From Atopobium sp. UBA1382 (GTDB lineage: Bacteria > Actinomycetota > Coriobacteriia > Coriobacteriales > Atopobiaceae), in assembly GCA_002305805.1 (NCBI GenBank), contig DBQY01000006.1, positions 47,123 through 65,659 of the forward strand: a stretch of 18,537 nt of DNA, in the 5' to 3' direction. Below the pieces are notes generated by a model. The model did not search any database. It was not told the DNA's origin and worked only from the letters and a program-made list of their open reading frames with translations. The position numbers and the translations under genes are program-made. Shown piece by piece: positions 1 to 7,400 of this stretch (positions are counted from its first letter, which is position 1; each line of letters opens with the position of its first letter).

Positions 1-143
1 TTAGAGAGGAAATGGAGAAACGCATCGGTCTTGCTGAGGCGATGCTCCGTCGCGTACCGCTCAACCGTGTCCAAGAGGGCGGAAGGGAGCCTCAGCGAGA
101 TCGCGGTTCTTGGCTCTCGTGCTGACGTGAATGTCGTTGCCAT
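1..143 (-). CDS. Ribbon-helix-helix (CopG/Arc-like) DNA-binding protein, N-terminal part only
   Basis: The ATG at 143 is preceded by a good ribosome site (GGGAGGAG, 3-4 bases upstream on the minus strand). The 47 residues that can be read run off the left edge without a stop. After a short polar start, residues 13-22 (TAISLRLPSA) look like the DNA-contacting beta strand of a ribbon-helix-helix protein. They are followed by a helix (LLDTVERYATEHRLSKTDAF) as in CopG-type antitoxins and small repressors. Family knowledge suggests an autoregulator or antitoxin, but the partner would lie outside the window. A palindromic stretch, ATTGCAAT overlapping CAATTG, sits about 25-35 bases upstream (167-177) and could be its operator; this is inference. 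The protein may be complete or much longer beyond the edge. Confidence 0.6.
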   Translation of the reverse strand, partial: MATTFTSAREPRTAISLRLPSALLDTVERYATEHRLSKTDAFLHFLS

Positions 144-256
144 GTCTCCTCCCTGCTCAAAACGTATTGCAATTGTATCACGTCTTGACACACTGCTGTT
201 TGATGGGTGCGGAAAACAGAGTCGCAAGGAACCCTTTGACTGGCTCAAAAGTGCTC

Positions 257-1270
257 TCATTGGGTTTGTCCAGGCGAATCTCTCTCATGGGGACCAACCT
301 GCTCCACCTCTGCCTTCGCCACATCCCTCCACCTCGCTGGCGAAAGGCCGTGCATCCGAGCGAAGGCTGCGGAGAAGCTCGTGGGAGAGCGGTACCCAAC
401 TTCCCGCGCCACCTCGGCGACACCTCTCCCGGCCAGCAGCAGGGTCCTCGCCTCGCGCATCCTCCGCGCGGCTATGAAGGCCGACCAAGAGCTTCCGGTC
501 GCCCGTCTGAACAGGAGCTTGAACTTGGTGACTCCCATGCCGGCGGTGGACGCAGCCTCCCCCTGGCTCACGCCCTCCCGCCATCGCGTATTCGCGAGCT
601 CGATGGCGGCAAGGATTCCGGTTCGCGCGTCGCCCCCACTCGGAAGGGCCGCCGCTGCGGTCCCGACAAGCGAGCCGAGAAGGACCTTCGCAGCCCCCTC
701 GTAGACGAGCGCGGCGCCCGGCGCGGCGGGGTCGACGTCGGAGATCTCGCCGAGCGCGGAGAGGACACCGGGGGCCCAGCCAACGCTGTGCCGCGTCTCG
801 GCGAGAAGGGACGAGATGCCCTCGATGGACCTCCATCCGATCTCGCCGAACGCGCTCCGGAGCGCTTCCTCGAAGTACTCGACCTCAACATAGGCGAAGT
901 GGGAGCCGGCCGGCACGGGCGTGCTGACCCACCCCTCCCGCGTCTCGATGTAGGCGATTGCCATGGGGCCGGATGCGGCCGCACCTCCGCCCGCTCCCGG
1001 CGCCGGGCCCCTCACCGTGAGGTAGCGGCGCGTGTCTATGGCGAAGAGCGTGTCGACGAGGATGGTGAAGTCGCAGGTGACCACCGTGAGGCTGTCGCCC
1101 GCCCAGGCGCGGTACCATCCCTCGGCACGAGCCCCGTCGCCCACGAACAGCTCGCCGGCGCTCCGGTCGCCGCCTGCGGGCAGGAGCCCCATACGCTCGA
1201 GCTCCTCCGCCTGGAAGAGCCGGGAATCTTCGTTTGGTCGCCCACCTCTTGAGCCGGTCGTTTCCCCCAT
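257..1270 (-). CDS. AraC-family transcriptional regulator
   Basis: This is a 337-residue protein if it starts at the ATG at 1270, where GGAAGGAAGGG lies about 10 bases upstream; an in-frame TTG at 1303 would add 11 residues. The C-terminal third (about 235-318) is a double helix-turn-helix of AraC type. Its second half reads VAREVGYRSPTSFSAAF, then HGLSPARWR, which matches the conserved A..GY.S...F...F....G.SP..WR pattern. Residues 60-170 form an effector-sensing N-terminal domain with no close functional cue. The gene is divergent from two half-ABC transporter genes with a 106-base gap between start codons, so it most likely controls them. AraC regulators beside paired ABC half-transporters are known from siderophore loci (YbtA with YbtPQ); the ligand here is unknown. 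Confidence 0.85.
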   Translation of the reverse strand: MGETTGSRGGRPNEDSRLFQAEELERMGLLPAGGDRSAGELFVGDGARAEGWYRAWAGDSLTVVTCDFTILVDTLFAIDTRRYLTVRGPAPGAGGGAAASGPMAIAYIETREGWVSTPVPAGSHFAYVEVEYFEEALRSAFGEIGWRSIEGISSLLAETRHSVGWAPGVLSALGEISDVDPAAPGAALVYEGAAKVLLGSLVGTAAAALPSGGDARTGILAAIELANTRWREGVSQGEAASTAGMGVTKFKLLFRRATGSSWSAFIAARRMREARTLLLAGRGVAEVAREVGYRSPTSFSAAFARMHGLSPARWRDVAKAEVEQVGPHERDSPGQTQ

Positions 1271-1309
1271 GCTCGCACGCCCTTCCTTCCCGCTGCTGCA
1301 CAATCACAG

Positions 1310-1328
1310 TAAGTCTAGTCTAACTTGC
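1310..1328. promoter_or_regulatory. Imperfect palindrome in the divergent AraC/ABC promoter region
   Basis: The 106-base gap between the AraC start (1270) and the ABC start (1377) contains AAGT-CTAGTCTA-ACTT, an interrupted inverted repeat with a direct GTCTA repeat inside. It matches 13 of 19 positions of the degenerate DtxR/IdeR consensus, which is weak. It lies about 40 bases from the AraC start and about 50 bases from the ABC start, a suitable place for an operator. It could equally bind the AraC protein itself. No convincing -35/-10 pair could be fixed here. Confidence 0.35.
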
Positions 1329-1376
1329 TGCACCCGCATCGGCCTATCCGAACGGTCGCAGCGGAAAGGGGGCCTC

Positions 1377-3230
1377 ATGGCCAAGCGAAAGGAGGGCGCG
1401 GGCAGGGAGGAGTCCTGGGCCGCCCGCGTCATCGGCTTCACCGGAGACGGGAGGTGGCTCATCTACCTCTCGATGGCGCTCTCGGCGCTCTCGTCGGTGT
1501 GCTCGTTCGTCCCGTTCGTCGCGGTCTACCTCGTGGTTGCGGACGTCGTTGCGGTCTACCCAGACTTCGCCGCGCTCGACGCGGCCCGCATGGCGGGCCT
1601 CGGCTGGATGGCCCTCGGGGGCGTGGCGGGCAACATCGGCTTCTACCTCGCGGCGTTGCTCTGCGCGCACTCGGCGGCCTTCGACGCCGAGTACAACCTC
1701 AAGCTCCAGATCGTCGAGCACTTGGGGCGCATCCCGCTGGGGCGGCTCGAAGAGCTGGGCACGGGGCGCATCGGGAAGGTCATGGACGAGAGCGTCGGCG
1801 CCATCGAGGGGTTTCTGGCCCACTCGCTGCCCGACATGGCGGCGGCGTTCACGGCGCCGGTGGCGATCGTGGCGCTGCTCTTCGTTTTCGACTGGCGCTT
1901 CGGGCTCGCGGCGGTGGCGTGCGTGGTCGCGGCGTTCGGCGTCGAGGCGGCGGGCTTCTCCAACAAGGCCATCACGGACAAGATGCGGCGCCACCTGGTC
2001 AACCAGGAGCGCATGACGAACGCCACGGTGGAATACGTGCGCGGTATGCCCGTCGTGAAGACGTTCGGCCAGACGGCAGAGTCGTTCGGGCGCCTGTCCG
2101 CGGCGGTGCGCGCCTACACCGACCTCGCGCTTGACGTGGCGCTCTTCTGGCAGAGCCTCATGCCGGCGTTCACGGCCATCATCAACAACGCCTACCTTTT
2201 CGTCCTGCCGGTGGGAATCGCCCTCGGCGCGGGGCTCACGGGCGGCGCGTTCCGCCCGTTCGCGCTCGACTTCATCTTCTACCTGCTGTTCGTGCCGTCC
2301 ATAGCGGGCGCGCTCAACAAGATGATGTACATCTCCGAGGACAGCATGATCATCTCCTCGCAGCTCGCGCGCATCGACGAGGTGCTCGGCATCCCGGCGC
2401 TCCCCGCGCCGGAGCCGGGGGCCGCCCGCGTGCCGGCGCGCTTCGACGTCGAGCTCGACGGCGTGTCGTTCTCGTATGGGGCGGAGGGCGAGAAGGACGC
2501 CCCGCTCGCCCTCGACGGCGTGAGCCTCTCCGTGCCGGAGGGCACCACTTGCGCCCTCGTCGGGCCGTCGGGCGCCGGCAAGTCCACCGTGGCGAGCCTC
2601 GTGGCGCGCTTCTGGGACGTCTCGGCGGGCGCGGTGCGCATCGGCGGCGTCGACGTGCGCGACATCGACCCGGACGAGCTCATGGGATGCGTGAGCCTCG
2701 TCTTCCAGGACGTGCACCTCTTCCGGGTGAGCATGCTCGAGAACATCCGCATGGCCCGCCCCGGCGCCACGCGCGAGGAGGTCGTCGAGGCGGCGCGCGC
2801 CGCGCAGGCAGACGCCTTCATCCGCGCGCTGCCGCAGGGCTACGACACTGTCTACGGCAGCGAGGGCGTGCACCTCTCCGGCGGCGAGGCGCAGCGCGTC
2901 TCCATCGCCCGCGCGATCCTCGCCGACCGGCCCGTCGTGGTGCTCGATGAGGCCACAGCGTTCTCGGACCCGGAGAACGAGCACCTCATCCAGAAGGCGC
3001 TCGAGCGGCTCATGGCGGGCAAGACCGTCATCATGATCGCGCACCGGCTCTCGACCGTGGCGGGCGCCGACCAGATCGCCGTCATCGACGGCGGCCGCGT
3101 GGTCGAGCGGGGCCGGCACGAGGAGCTGCTCGCCGTGCACGGCACCTACGCGCGCATGTGGGAGCGCTACACGCAGGCCCTCTCGTGGGGCATCGGGTCG
3201 GAACCCTCGAACGGAAGGGAGGTGGCCTAG
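1377..3230 (+). CDS. ABC transporter half-molecule, fused permease and ATPase (YbtP/IrtA-like exporter fold)
   Basis: The protein has 617 residues; the ATG at 1377 follows GGAAAGGGGG with good spacing. The N-terminal half (about 27-315) is a type-I exporter membrane domain with hydrophobic segments near 28-60, 73-98, 155-195, 262-285 and 296-312. The ATPase domain has Walker A GPSGAGKST (396-404), Q-loop FQD (443-445), signature LSGGE (500-504), Walker B VVVLDE (520-525) and H-loop His556. After Walker B it reads ATAFSDPENE instead of the usual SALD type. That form is familiar from siderophore-type half transporters such as YbtP, but is only a hint. The gene abuts the next transporter gene, so the two products probably form a heterodimer. 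The substrate is unknown; an iron-siderophore, peptide or drug role all remain possible. Confidence 0.88.
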   Translation: MAKRKEGAGREESWAARVIGFTGDGRWLIYLSMALSALSSVCSFVPFVAVYLVVADVVAVYPDFAALDAARMAGLGWMALGGVAGNIGFYLAALLCAHSAAFDAEYNLKLQIVEHLGRIPLGRLEELGTGRIGKVMDESVGAIEGFLAHSLPDMAAAFTAPVAIVALLFVFDWRFGLAAVACVVAAFGVEAAGFSNKAITDKMRRHLVNQERMTNATVEYVRGMPVVKTFGQTAESFGRLSAAVRAYTDLALDVALFWQSLMPAFTAIINNAYLFVLPVGIALGAGLTGGAFRPFALDFIFYLLFVPSIAGALNKMMYISEDSMIISSQLARIDEVLGIPALPAPEPGAARVPARFDVELDGVSFSYGAEGEKDAPLALDGVSLSVPEGTTCALVGPSGAGKSTVASLVARFWDVSAGAVRIGGVDVRDIDPDELMGCVSLVFQDVHLFRVSMLENIRMARPGATREEVVEAARAAQADAFIRALPQGYDTVYGSEGVHLSGGEAQRVSIARAILADRPVVVLDEATAFSDPENEHLIQKALERLMAGKTVIMIAHRLSTVAGADQIAVIDGGRVVERGRHEELLAVHGTYARMWERYTQALSWGIGSEPSNGREVA

Positions 3231-5012
3231 ATGGCTGCCCCGAACAGGATCCCGCGCCTCCAGCGCGCGCTCGCCCTCACGGACCGGGGCTACCGCGGCC
3301 TCAAGCGCGCCATCGCGGCGTGCACCCTCACCAACCTCGCCCTCATGGTGCCCTTCGTGATTACGGTCATGGCGTTCGGCGTGGTGCTCATGCGCCTCAC
3401 GGGGGAGGACGTCGACTGGCAGGCGCTCTGGGGCCTCTTCGCCGCGGGCGTCGCAGGCCTTGCCGTCGTGTTCCTCTGTGCGCACAACGACTACCGGCGA
3501 ACCTACGTGACGGCGTACCGCGAGACCGAGGCCACGCGCATGGGCCTCGCGGAGCACCTGCGGCGGCTGCCGATGTCCTTCTTCAACCAGCGCGACCTCT
3601 CCGAGCTCACTGAGAACCTCATGGGGGACGTCTCCAGCCGCGAGTCGCTCATGTCGAGCACCATACCGCAGCTCGTGGCCAGCTGCGTCTCCACTGCGGT
3701 CGTGTGCGTCATGCTCGCCTTCTTCGAGTGGCGCCTCGCGCTCTGCGTGTTCTCGACGCTGCCGGCGGCGCTCCTCATAGTGCTCGCCGCGCGCGGCCAC
3801 GAGCGGCGCCTCTTCGAGCGGCAGACCGGCGCGCGCCTCGAGGCGTCGGCCCGCCTCATGGACTACGTCGGGGGCATCCGGGACGTCCGCGCGTGCCGGC
3901 AGGTGGGCGCGCAGTCCGCGCCCATGCGCGCCGCGCTCCAGATCCTGCGTGACATCGCGATGCGGGTGGAGCTCTCCGTGGACGTGTGCGTCTCGGCGGC
4001 CACGACGGTGCTCCAGGCGGGCGTGGGCCTCACGGTCTTCGTCGGCACGGCGCTGCTCGCGGCGGGCGAGGTAGACTTCCTGACCCTCCTCATGTTCCTG
4101 CTCATCGCCTCGCGCGTGTACGGGCCCATCACCTCGATCCTCTCGCAGCTGCCGAACCTCCTCCAGCTATCGGGGCGCACGGCGCGCCTCAGGGCCCTCG
4201 CCGACGAGCCGGTCGCGACGGGTTCGGGTGACGCCGCAGGGCTGGGCGAGAAGGGCGTCGAGCTTGCCGACGTGCGCTTCTCGTATGCCGAGGGCGGCGG
4301 CGAGGTCCTGCGCGGCGTCTCCCTCCGCATGGAGCCGGGTACCGTCACGGCGCTCGTGGGCCCCTCCGGGTCGGGCAAGTCAACCGTGGCCAAGCTCGCC
4401 GCGCGGTTCTTCTCGCCCGCGTCCGGCTCGGTCTCGGCGGGCGGGGTCGACCTCGCGACGCTCGACGAGGAGTCGTGGCTCGGCAATGTCTCGGTGGTCT
4501 TCCAGGACGTGACCCTCTTCGATGACACGGTCATGGAAAACATCCGCATGGGGCGCGCCGGCGCCACCGACGAGGACGTTCTGGCCGCGGCCCGCGCCGC
4601 CCACTGCGAGGAATTCGTGGGGCGGCTGCCGGAGGGCTGGGGCACGCGCCTCGGCGAGAACGGTGCCAGGCTCTCCGGCGGCGAGCGCCAGCGCGTCTCC
4701 ATCGCCCGGGCCCTGCTCAAGGACGCGCCGATCGTGCTGCTCGACGAGGCGACGAGCTCGCTCGACCCCGAGAACGAGACGCTCGTGCAGGATGCCGTGA
4801 GCAGGCTCTGCGCCGGCAAGACGGTGCTCGTGATCGCGCACCGCCTGCGCACCGTGGCAGGCGCCGACCAGATCGTGGTGCTGGATGGCGGATGCGTGGC
4901 CGAGCAGGGCACCCACGCCGAGCTAATGGCCGCGGGCGGCCTCTATGCCCGCCTCGTTCGCATCCAGGCCGAGAGCCTCAGCTGGAGCGTCGGCAGCACG
5001 GGAGGCCGCTGA
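3231..5012 (+). CDS. ABC transporter half-molecule, fused permease and ATPase (YbtQ/IrtB-like exporter fold)
   Basis: The 593-residue protein starts at an ATG directly after the TAG of the preceding gene. Its ribosome site (GGGAGGTGG) lies inside the end of that gene, so the two are translationally linked. The membrane domain covers about 25-310. The ATPase domain has Walker A GPSGSGKST (377-385), signature LSGGERQR (481-488), Walker B IVLLDE (501-506) with canonical SSLDPENE, and H-loop His537. Both ATP sites of the pair therefore look intact. The two proteins share an unusual C-terminal tail, LSWGIGS in the first and LSWSVGS here, which supports descent by duplication. The likely role is the second subunit of a heterodimeric inner-membrane transporter under control of the divergent AraC gene. 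Confidence 0.88.
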   Translation: MAAPNRIPRLQRALALTDRGYRGLKRAIAACTLTNLALMVPFVITVMAFGVVLMRLTGEDVDWQALWGLFAAGVAGLAVVFLCAHNDYRRTYVTAYRETEATRMGLAEHLRRLPMSFFNQRDLSELTENLMGDVSSRESLMSSTIPQLVASCVSTAVVCVMLAFFEWRLALCVFSTLPAALLIVLAARGHERRLFERQTGARLEASARLMDYVGGIRDVRACRQVGAQSAPMRAALQILRDIAMRVELSVDVCVSAATTVLQAGVGLTVFVGTALLAAGEVDFLTLLMFLLIASRVYGPITSILSQLPNLLQLSGRTARLRALADEPVATGSGDAAGLGEKGVELADVRFSYAEGGGEVLRGVSLRMEPGTVTALVGPSGSGKSTVAKLAARFFSPASGSVSAGGVDLATLDEESWLGNVSVVFQDVTLFDDTVMENIRMGRAGATDEDVLAAARAAHCEEFVGRLPEGWGTRLGENGARLSGGERQRVSIARALLKDAPIVLLDEATSSLDPENETLVQDAVSRLCAGKTVLVIAHRLRTVAGADQIVVLDGGCVAEQGTHAELMAAGGLYARLVRIQAESLSWSVGSTGGR

Positions 5013-5121
5013 GGCCGGCGGGCCGAACGGCGGGTGGGCAGCCCAAACGAACAGTCCCACGGGCGGTTCCTCCCGCCGCCAGTCTCTCCCGGGCCAAGCG
5101 ATGAGCTGCCTTGAGCGGAAT

Positions 5122-5206
5122 CAGACGTCGTCTGTCCGGCCTACCAAAATGGCAGCGCCCCTCGGGGAACAAATTGAACTGCGTCCCAGAACTTGGACGC
5201 AGTTCA
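5122..5206. terminator. Two hairpins between convergent ABC and GNAT genes
   Basis: The 278-base gap between the ABC stop (5012) and the GNAT stop (5291) holds two inverted repeats. One is CAGACG-T-CGTCTG (5122-5134). The other is a perfect 11-base stem, GAACTGCGTCC with GGACGCAGTTC (5176-5205, loop of 8). Neither is followed by a T run on either strand. They lie between convergent genes, so a shared transcription end is plausible but unproven. Nothing else was seen in the gap. Confidence 0.4.
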
Positions 5207-5290
5207 GGATGCTTGTGGGGCGCCTTTATTCGGTCGAAGAGTCTCCCCACGAATTACGCGGCAACTGGACGGTGGGTAAAGCCTCCCGCA

Positions 5291-5794
5291 TTATCCGTGT
5301 GGCGGACATCCTCGACGCTCGTCGCGCAGGTTGAGCTCCATAAGATGCGAAGCGTGCCTGAGGCCACCGCCCACGTCGATGTCGAATGAGCCGACATCGA
5401 CAAAGCCGAACGACTCATAGCAGGCAATCGCCGGCTCGTTGTTGTCGAATACGTCAAGCCTGAGCGTCCATGCCTTGCGTTTCCGGGCTTGGTCTGCGGC
5501 AAATTGAAGAAGGCCCCGCGCTACGCCTCGAGCACGGGCTCTCGGGGACACTGCAAGCAGGTGAAGCACCGCGACGCGTGCCAAAGAGGCTTCGACGCGC
5601 CACGGTGCCAGCACGTAGTCTTCCGGTTGCCGGCTGTCGAGCACGAAGGCTCCTATCACGGACGTCGCGCTGTCTCCACGAAAACAGTCGCGACAGGAGG
5701 TGGTCCTCCCGTCAAATTCTTGGGCTACGAAGAGGCTCTTCTCCTGCATCGCTGTTTTGAGGATCGCCATGTGCAGGATGTATGCGAAAATGCC
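5291..5794 (-). pseudogene. GNAT-family N-acetyltransferase, N-terminally truncated
   Basis: The readable protein contains the central and C-terminal part of a GNAT fold. There is a strand and loop LFVAQEFDG, then VIGAFVLDSRQPEDY, then the acetyl-CoA loop region VSPRARARGVARGLLQFA, and then DVFDNNEPAIACYESFGFVDVG, the typical N.PA..CYE..GF motif. Recognisable similarity begins only near 5794. The roughly 45-50 residues normally forming the first strand and helices are missing, and the frame instead runs into the 3' end of the methyltransferase gene. The first usable ATG is at 5770 (159 residues) and has no clear ribosome site. I infer that import of the neighbouring lower-GC block replaced the 5' end. 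The codon use is that of the high-GC host. Confidence 0.65.
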
Positions 5795-5808
5795 CGTGCT
5801 CGATGCCC

Positions 5809-6414
5809 TTACTTCCGCGCCGTGACGCAGAGCCACCTTTTCTTTTTGCGTATCTGCACCTCGTGAAAACCCGCCTGCTCCAGACACGCCTTCAATTCAA
5901 TGTCCTTGTAGATGGTCATGCCGCCGATGATCCGCGTCCACCTCTCGTCCTTGTCCGTATCGCCATTGCTCTCGTTGCAGATAAGAATTGTCCCGCCTGG
6001 CTTCAGCGTCCGCCAGACCTCACGGAAGCATCGGGGCAAATCAGGCCAGAAATAGACGGTTTCGAAGGCCGTGGCAGCATCGAAGTAGCTATCCTCAAAC
6101 ACCATATCCGCCACACTGCCCTGCAGAACGGCGCAACGCCCCTCCTGAATTGCAGCTCGGTTGAGCTTCCTGGCCTTCTCCACGCTGACGGGCGAATAGT
6201 CGATGCCCTTGACGACGCCATGCGGGCATTTTTCCAGCAGCCGTTTTATGTTCGCCCCGCCGCCGCAGCCGCAATCCAGCACCTTGGCGTTTGGCGCAAG
6301 TCGTAGAAATCGAAGTCCCCACCGCGCCACAGGGCCGTGGCCCAGATTCATCATGGCAACCATAAGTTTTCCGCCGAGGCCCACGGGCTTGCGGGTGTTT
6401 TCAAAGAACGACAT
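5809..6414 (-). CDS. Class I SAM-dependent methyltransferase (first of overlapping pair)
   Basis: The protein has 201 residues from the ATG at 6414, which has GGAGGGG 4-5 bases upstream; an earlier ATG at 6444 in the same frame lacks this. The SAM-binding motif I is VLDCGCGGGANI (45-56), followed by the acidic ribose-binding strand end GIDYS and by a post-motif region with FDAATAFETVYFWPDL and the LKPGGTILI strand. This is a complete small-molecule type methyltransferase fold (Methyltransf_11/25 type). The substrate is unknown. Its start lies 14 bases inside the end of the upstream methyltransferase gene, so the two are coupled. GC content is clearly lower than in the ABC genes, suggesting import from a Firmicute-like donor. 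Confidence 0.85.
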   Translation of the reverse strand: MSFFENTRKPVGLGGKLMVAMMNLGHGPVARWGLRFLRLAPNAKVLDCGCGGGANIKRLLEKCPHGVVKGIDYSPVSVEKARKLNRAAIQEGRCAVLQGSVADMVFEDSYFDAATAFETVYFWPDLPRCFREVWRTLKPGGTILICNESNGDTDKDERWTRIIGGMTIYKDIELKACLEQAGFHEVQIRKKKRWLCVTARK

Positions 6415-7030
6415 CTTGCCCCTCCGATTTCGTACATTCCGCATAGGTCAACGGGAACGAGGCCTTCAGCACCGCGCTTTTCTGCACCGCCCAGCCGTTT
6501 TGACGCAGAAAACGCAGGTATTCCTCGCTTGTCCACCTGCTGTGGAGGGGGAATCCCGCCATACTCATGAAAAAGGCTTTTGCCTTGCCGGAAATCGAGT
6601 TCCCCGCGTGGGTGAAGGTTGGCGCGATGAGCACGCCGTCGTCCTTCAGTACCCGCCTTATTTCTTGCAGGGCCTTTTCCGGATGCGGCACTATGTGAAG
6701 CGCGTTGGACGCGATCACCACTTCGAAGGACTTCTGTGCATAGGGCAGGCGGAACATATCTTGTACGGAAAAGTGCAGCTTCGCGGATTGATTGCCCCGC
6801 TCTGCTTCAAGGATCATCTTTGCAGAAGCGTCCGTAGCCTCGATGCGCGCCGCCGCATCCACGATGCTCTTTGCGATAAGCCCCGTGCCGGTGGCAACTT
6901 CCAGTACGGTTTTTGCTTTCACCACCGGCCGGATCAGCCCATACATCTTCTCATACGCCGCCCGGTCGTTTCGCATGAAACGGTCGTACCGACCGGCGTT
7001 CTTGTCCCAGAAGTCCTTGCGTTCGTGCAT
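6401..7030 (-). CDS. Class I SAM-dependent methyltransferase, UbiE-like (second of overlapping pair)
   Basis: The protein has 209 residues from the ATG at 7030, with a GGGGG stretch about 9 bases upstream as a weak ribosome site; a TTG 15 bases earlier is an alternative. The N-terminus (DFWDKNAGRYDRFMR) is typical of UbiE/COQ5-like enzymes. Motif I is VLEVATGTGLI (42-52), the acidic strand-2 residue sits in ATDAS, and the post-I strand reads EVVIASNALHIVPHPEKAL. It is the first gene of a two-gene operon and overlaps the next methyltransferase. The upstream region holds an iron-box-like site and a second palindrome, so metal-dependent control is likely. The substrate is unknown; a quinone or metallophore precursor are guesses. 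Confidence 0.85.
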   Translation of the reverse strand: MHERKDFWDKNAGRYDRFMRNDRAAYEKMYGLIRPVVKAKTVLEVATGTGLIAKSIVDAAARIEATDASAKMILEAERGNQSAKLHFSVQDMFRLPYAQKSFEVVIASNALHIVPHPEKALQEIRRVLKDDGVLIAPTFTHAGNSISGKAKAFFMSMAGFPLHSRWTSEEYLRFLRQNGWAVQKSAVLKASFPLTYAECTKSEGQDVVL

Positions 7031-7048
7031 GGCTATCGCCCCCAAAAA

Positions 7049-7064
7049 GTTAGAGACATCTAAC
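7049..7064 (-). promoter_or_regulatory. Operator-like palindrome in the leader of the methyltransferase operon
   Basis: GTTAGA-gaca-TCTAAC is a perfect 6+6 inverted repeat directly upstream of the ribosome site of the gene starting at 7030. On the minus strand a TATAGT element (7063-7068) overlaps its edge and could be the -10 box, though no good -35 was found. A repressor bound here would cover the transcription start. Confidence 0.45.
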
Positions 7065-7085
7065 TATAACACACGAATTATGCAG

Positions 7086-7104
7086 TAGGATAAGGCTAAC
7101 CTTA
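7086..7104 (-). promoter_or_regulatory. DtxR/IdeR-type iron box upstream of the methyltransferase pair
   Basis: The 19 bases on the plus strand, TAGGATAAGGCTAACCTTA, match the established DtxR/IdeR consensus (TWAGGTWAGSCTWACCTWA) at 17 of 19 positions. The core AAGG-CTAA-CCTT is symmetric. It lies 56 bases upstream of the start codon at 7030, in the position expected of a repressor site. The family knowledge is that iron- or manganese-loaded DtxR-like repressors bind such boxes and shut genes off in metal-rich conditions. The regulator gene is not in the window. Confidence 0.55.
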
Positions 7105-7316
7105 TTTTCTTGGCTAAGACGCATCCCTTCGGCTTTCGCTTATAGCGGCGCGAGTCAGATACTAGGCTGGAGCTGAAGAAGGAGCTTGGCGGACAGGTAG
7201 GTCGATACCGGTTCCCGGAACGGTGATCCAGCCAATTACACCAGGGCTCTAGTCATGCTGGTAAACCCAATCCATGACGGGAAATAGGTCCTTTTCTCTA
7301 GTTCGACGTCTTTCGC
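7105..7316. other. Gene-free stretch left of the IS21 insertion, possible gene remnant
   Basis: No intact gene was found. In one plus-strand frame after a TAG at about 7143-7145, roughly 26 codons end in LELKKELGGQVGRYRFPER and a TGA near 7227. This looks like the tail of a coding sequence but matches nothing I recognise. The region is the left flank of element A, whose target duplication TTTCGC is at 7311-7316. Confidence 0.25.
7311..7316. repeat. Target-site duplication of element A, left copy (TTTCGC)
   Basis: The six bases directly before the TGTTG terminus are repeated directly after the ACACA terminus at 12037-12042. This pair fixes the boundaries of element A. Confidence 0.8.
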
Positions 7317-7335
7317 TGTTGATGTGCAATATGAA

Positions 7336-7397
7336 CTGGTCCGATCGAGCACCGGCTTCTGAGCAACGCGTGCAGTGAAAATTGAGCAGTTTCAGCA
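7336..7397. repeat. Left multiple terminal repeats of element A
   Basis: Three related 16-base blocks start at 7336 (CTGGTCCGATCGAGCA), 7359 (CTGAGCAACGCGTGCA) and 7382 (TTGAGCAGTTTCAGCA), exactly 23 bases apart. They are mirrored by inverted copies at the right end. In IS21 these are transposase binding sites. Confidence 0.7.
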
Positions 7398-7400
7398 TGA

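Noticed and set aside
1032..1376. A longer start for the first ABC transporter gene
   Set aside because: The extension overlaps the AraC gene on the other strand and has no membrane or signal features. The ATG at 1377 has a strong ribosome site.
1344..3800. An 818-codon open frame antisense to the ABC genes
   Set aside because: It is a by-product of the high-GC third positions of the transporter genes. Its sequence is Arg/His/Glu/Ala-rich low complexity with no motif and no ribosome site, whereas the sense strand has complete ABC motifs.
5809..5887. N-terminal extension of the GNAT protein up to 5887
   Set aside because: These codons overlap the conserved end of the methyltransferase gene in another frame and have no GNAT similarity or ribosome site.
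7165..7233. A tRNA-like stretch with a 7-base GGCTGGA/TCCAGCC closing stem
   Set aside because: It lacks the T-loop sequence, a D-arm with conserved G residues and an anticodon stem. It also overlaps a coding-like frame ending GRYRFPER, so the pairing is probably chance.
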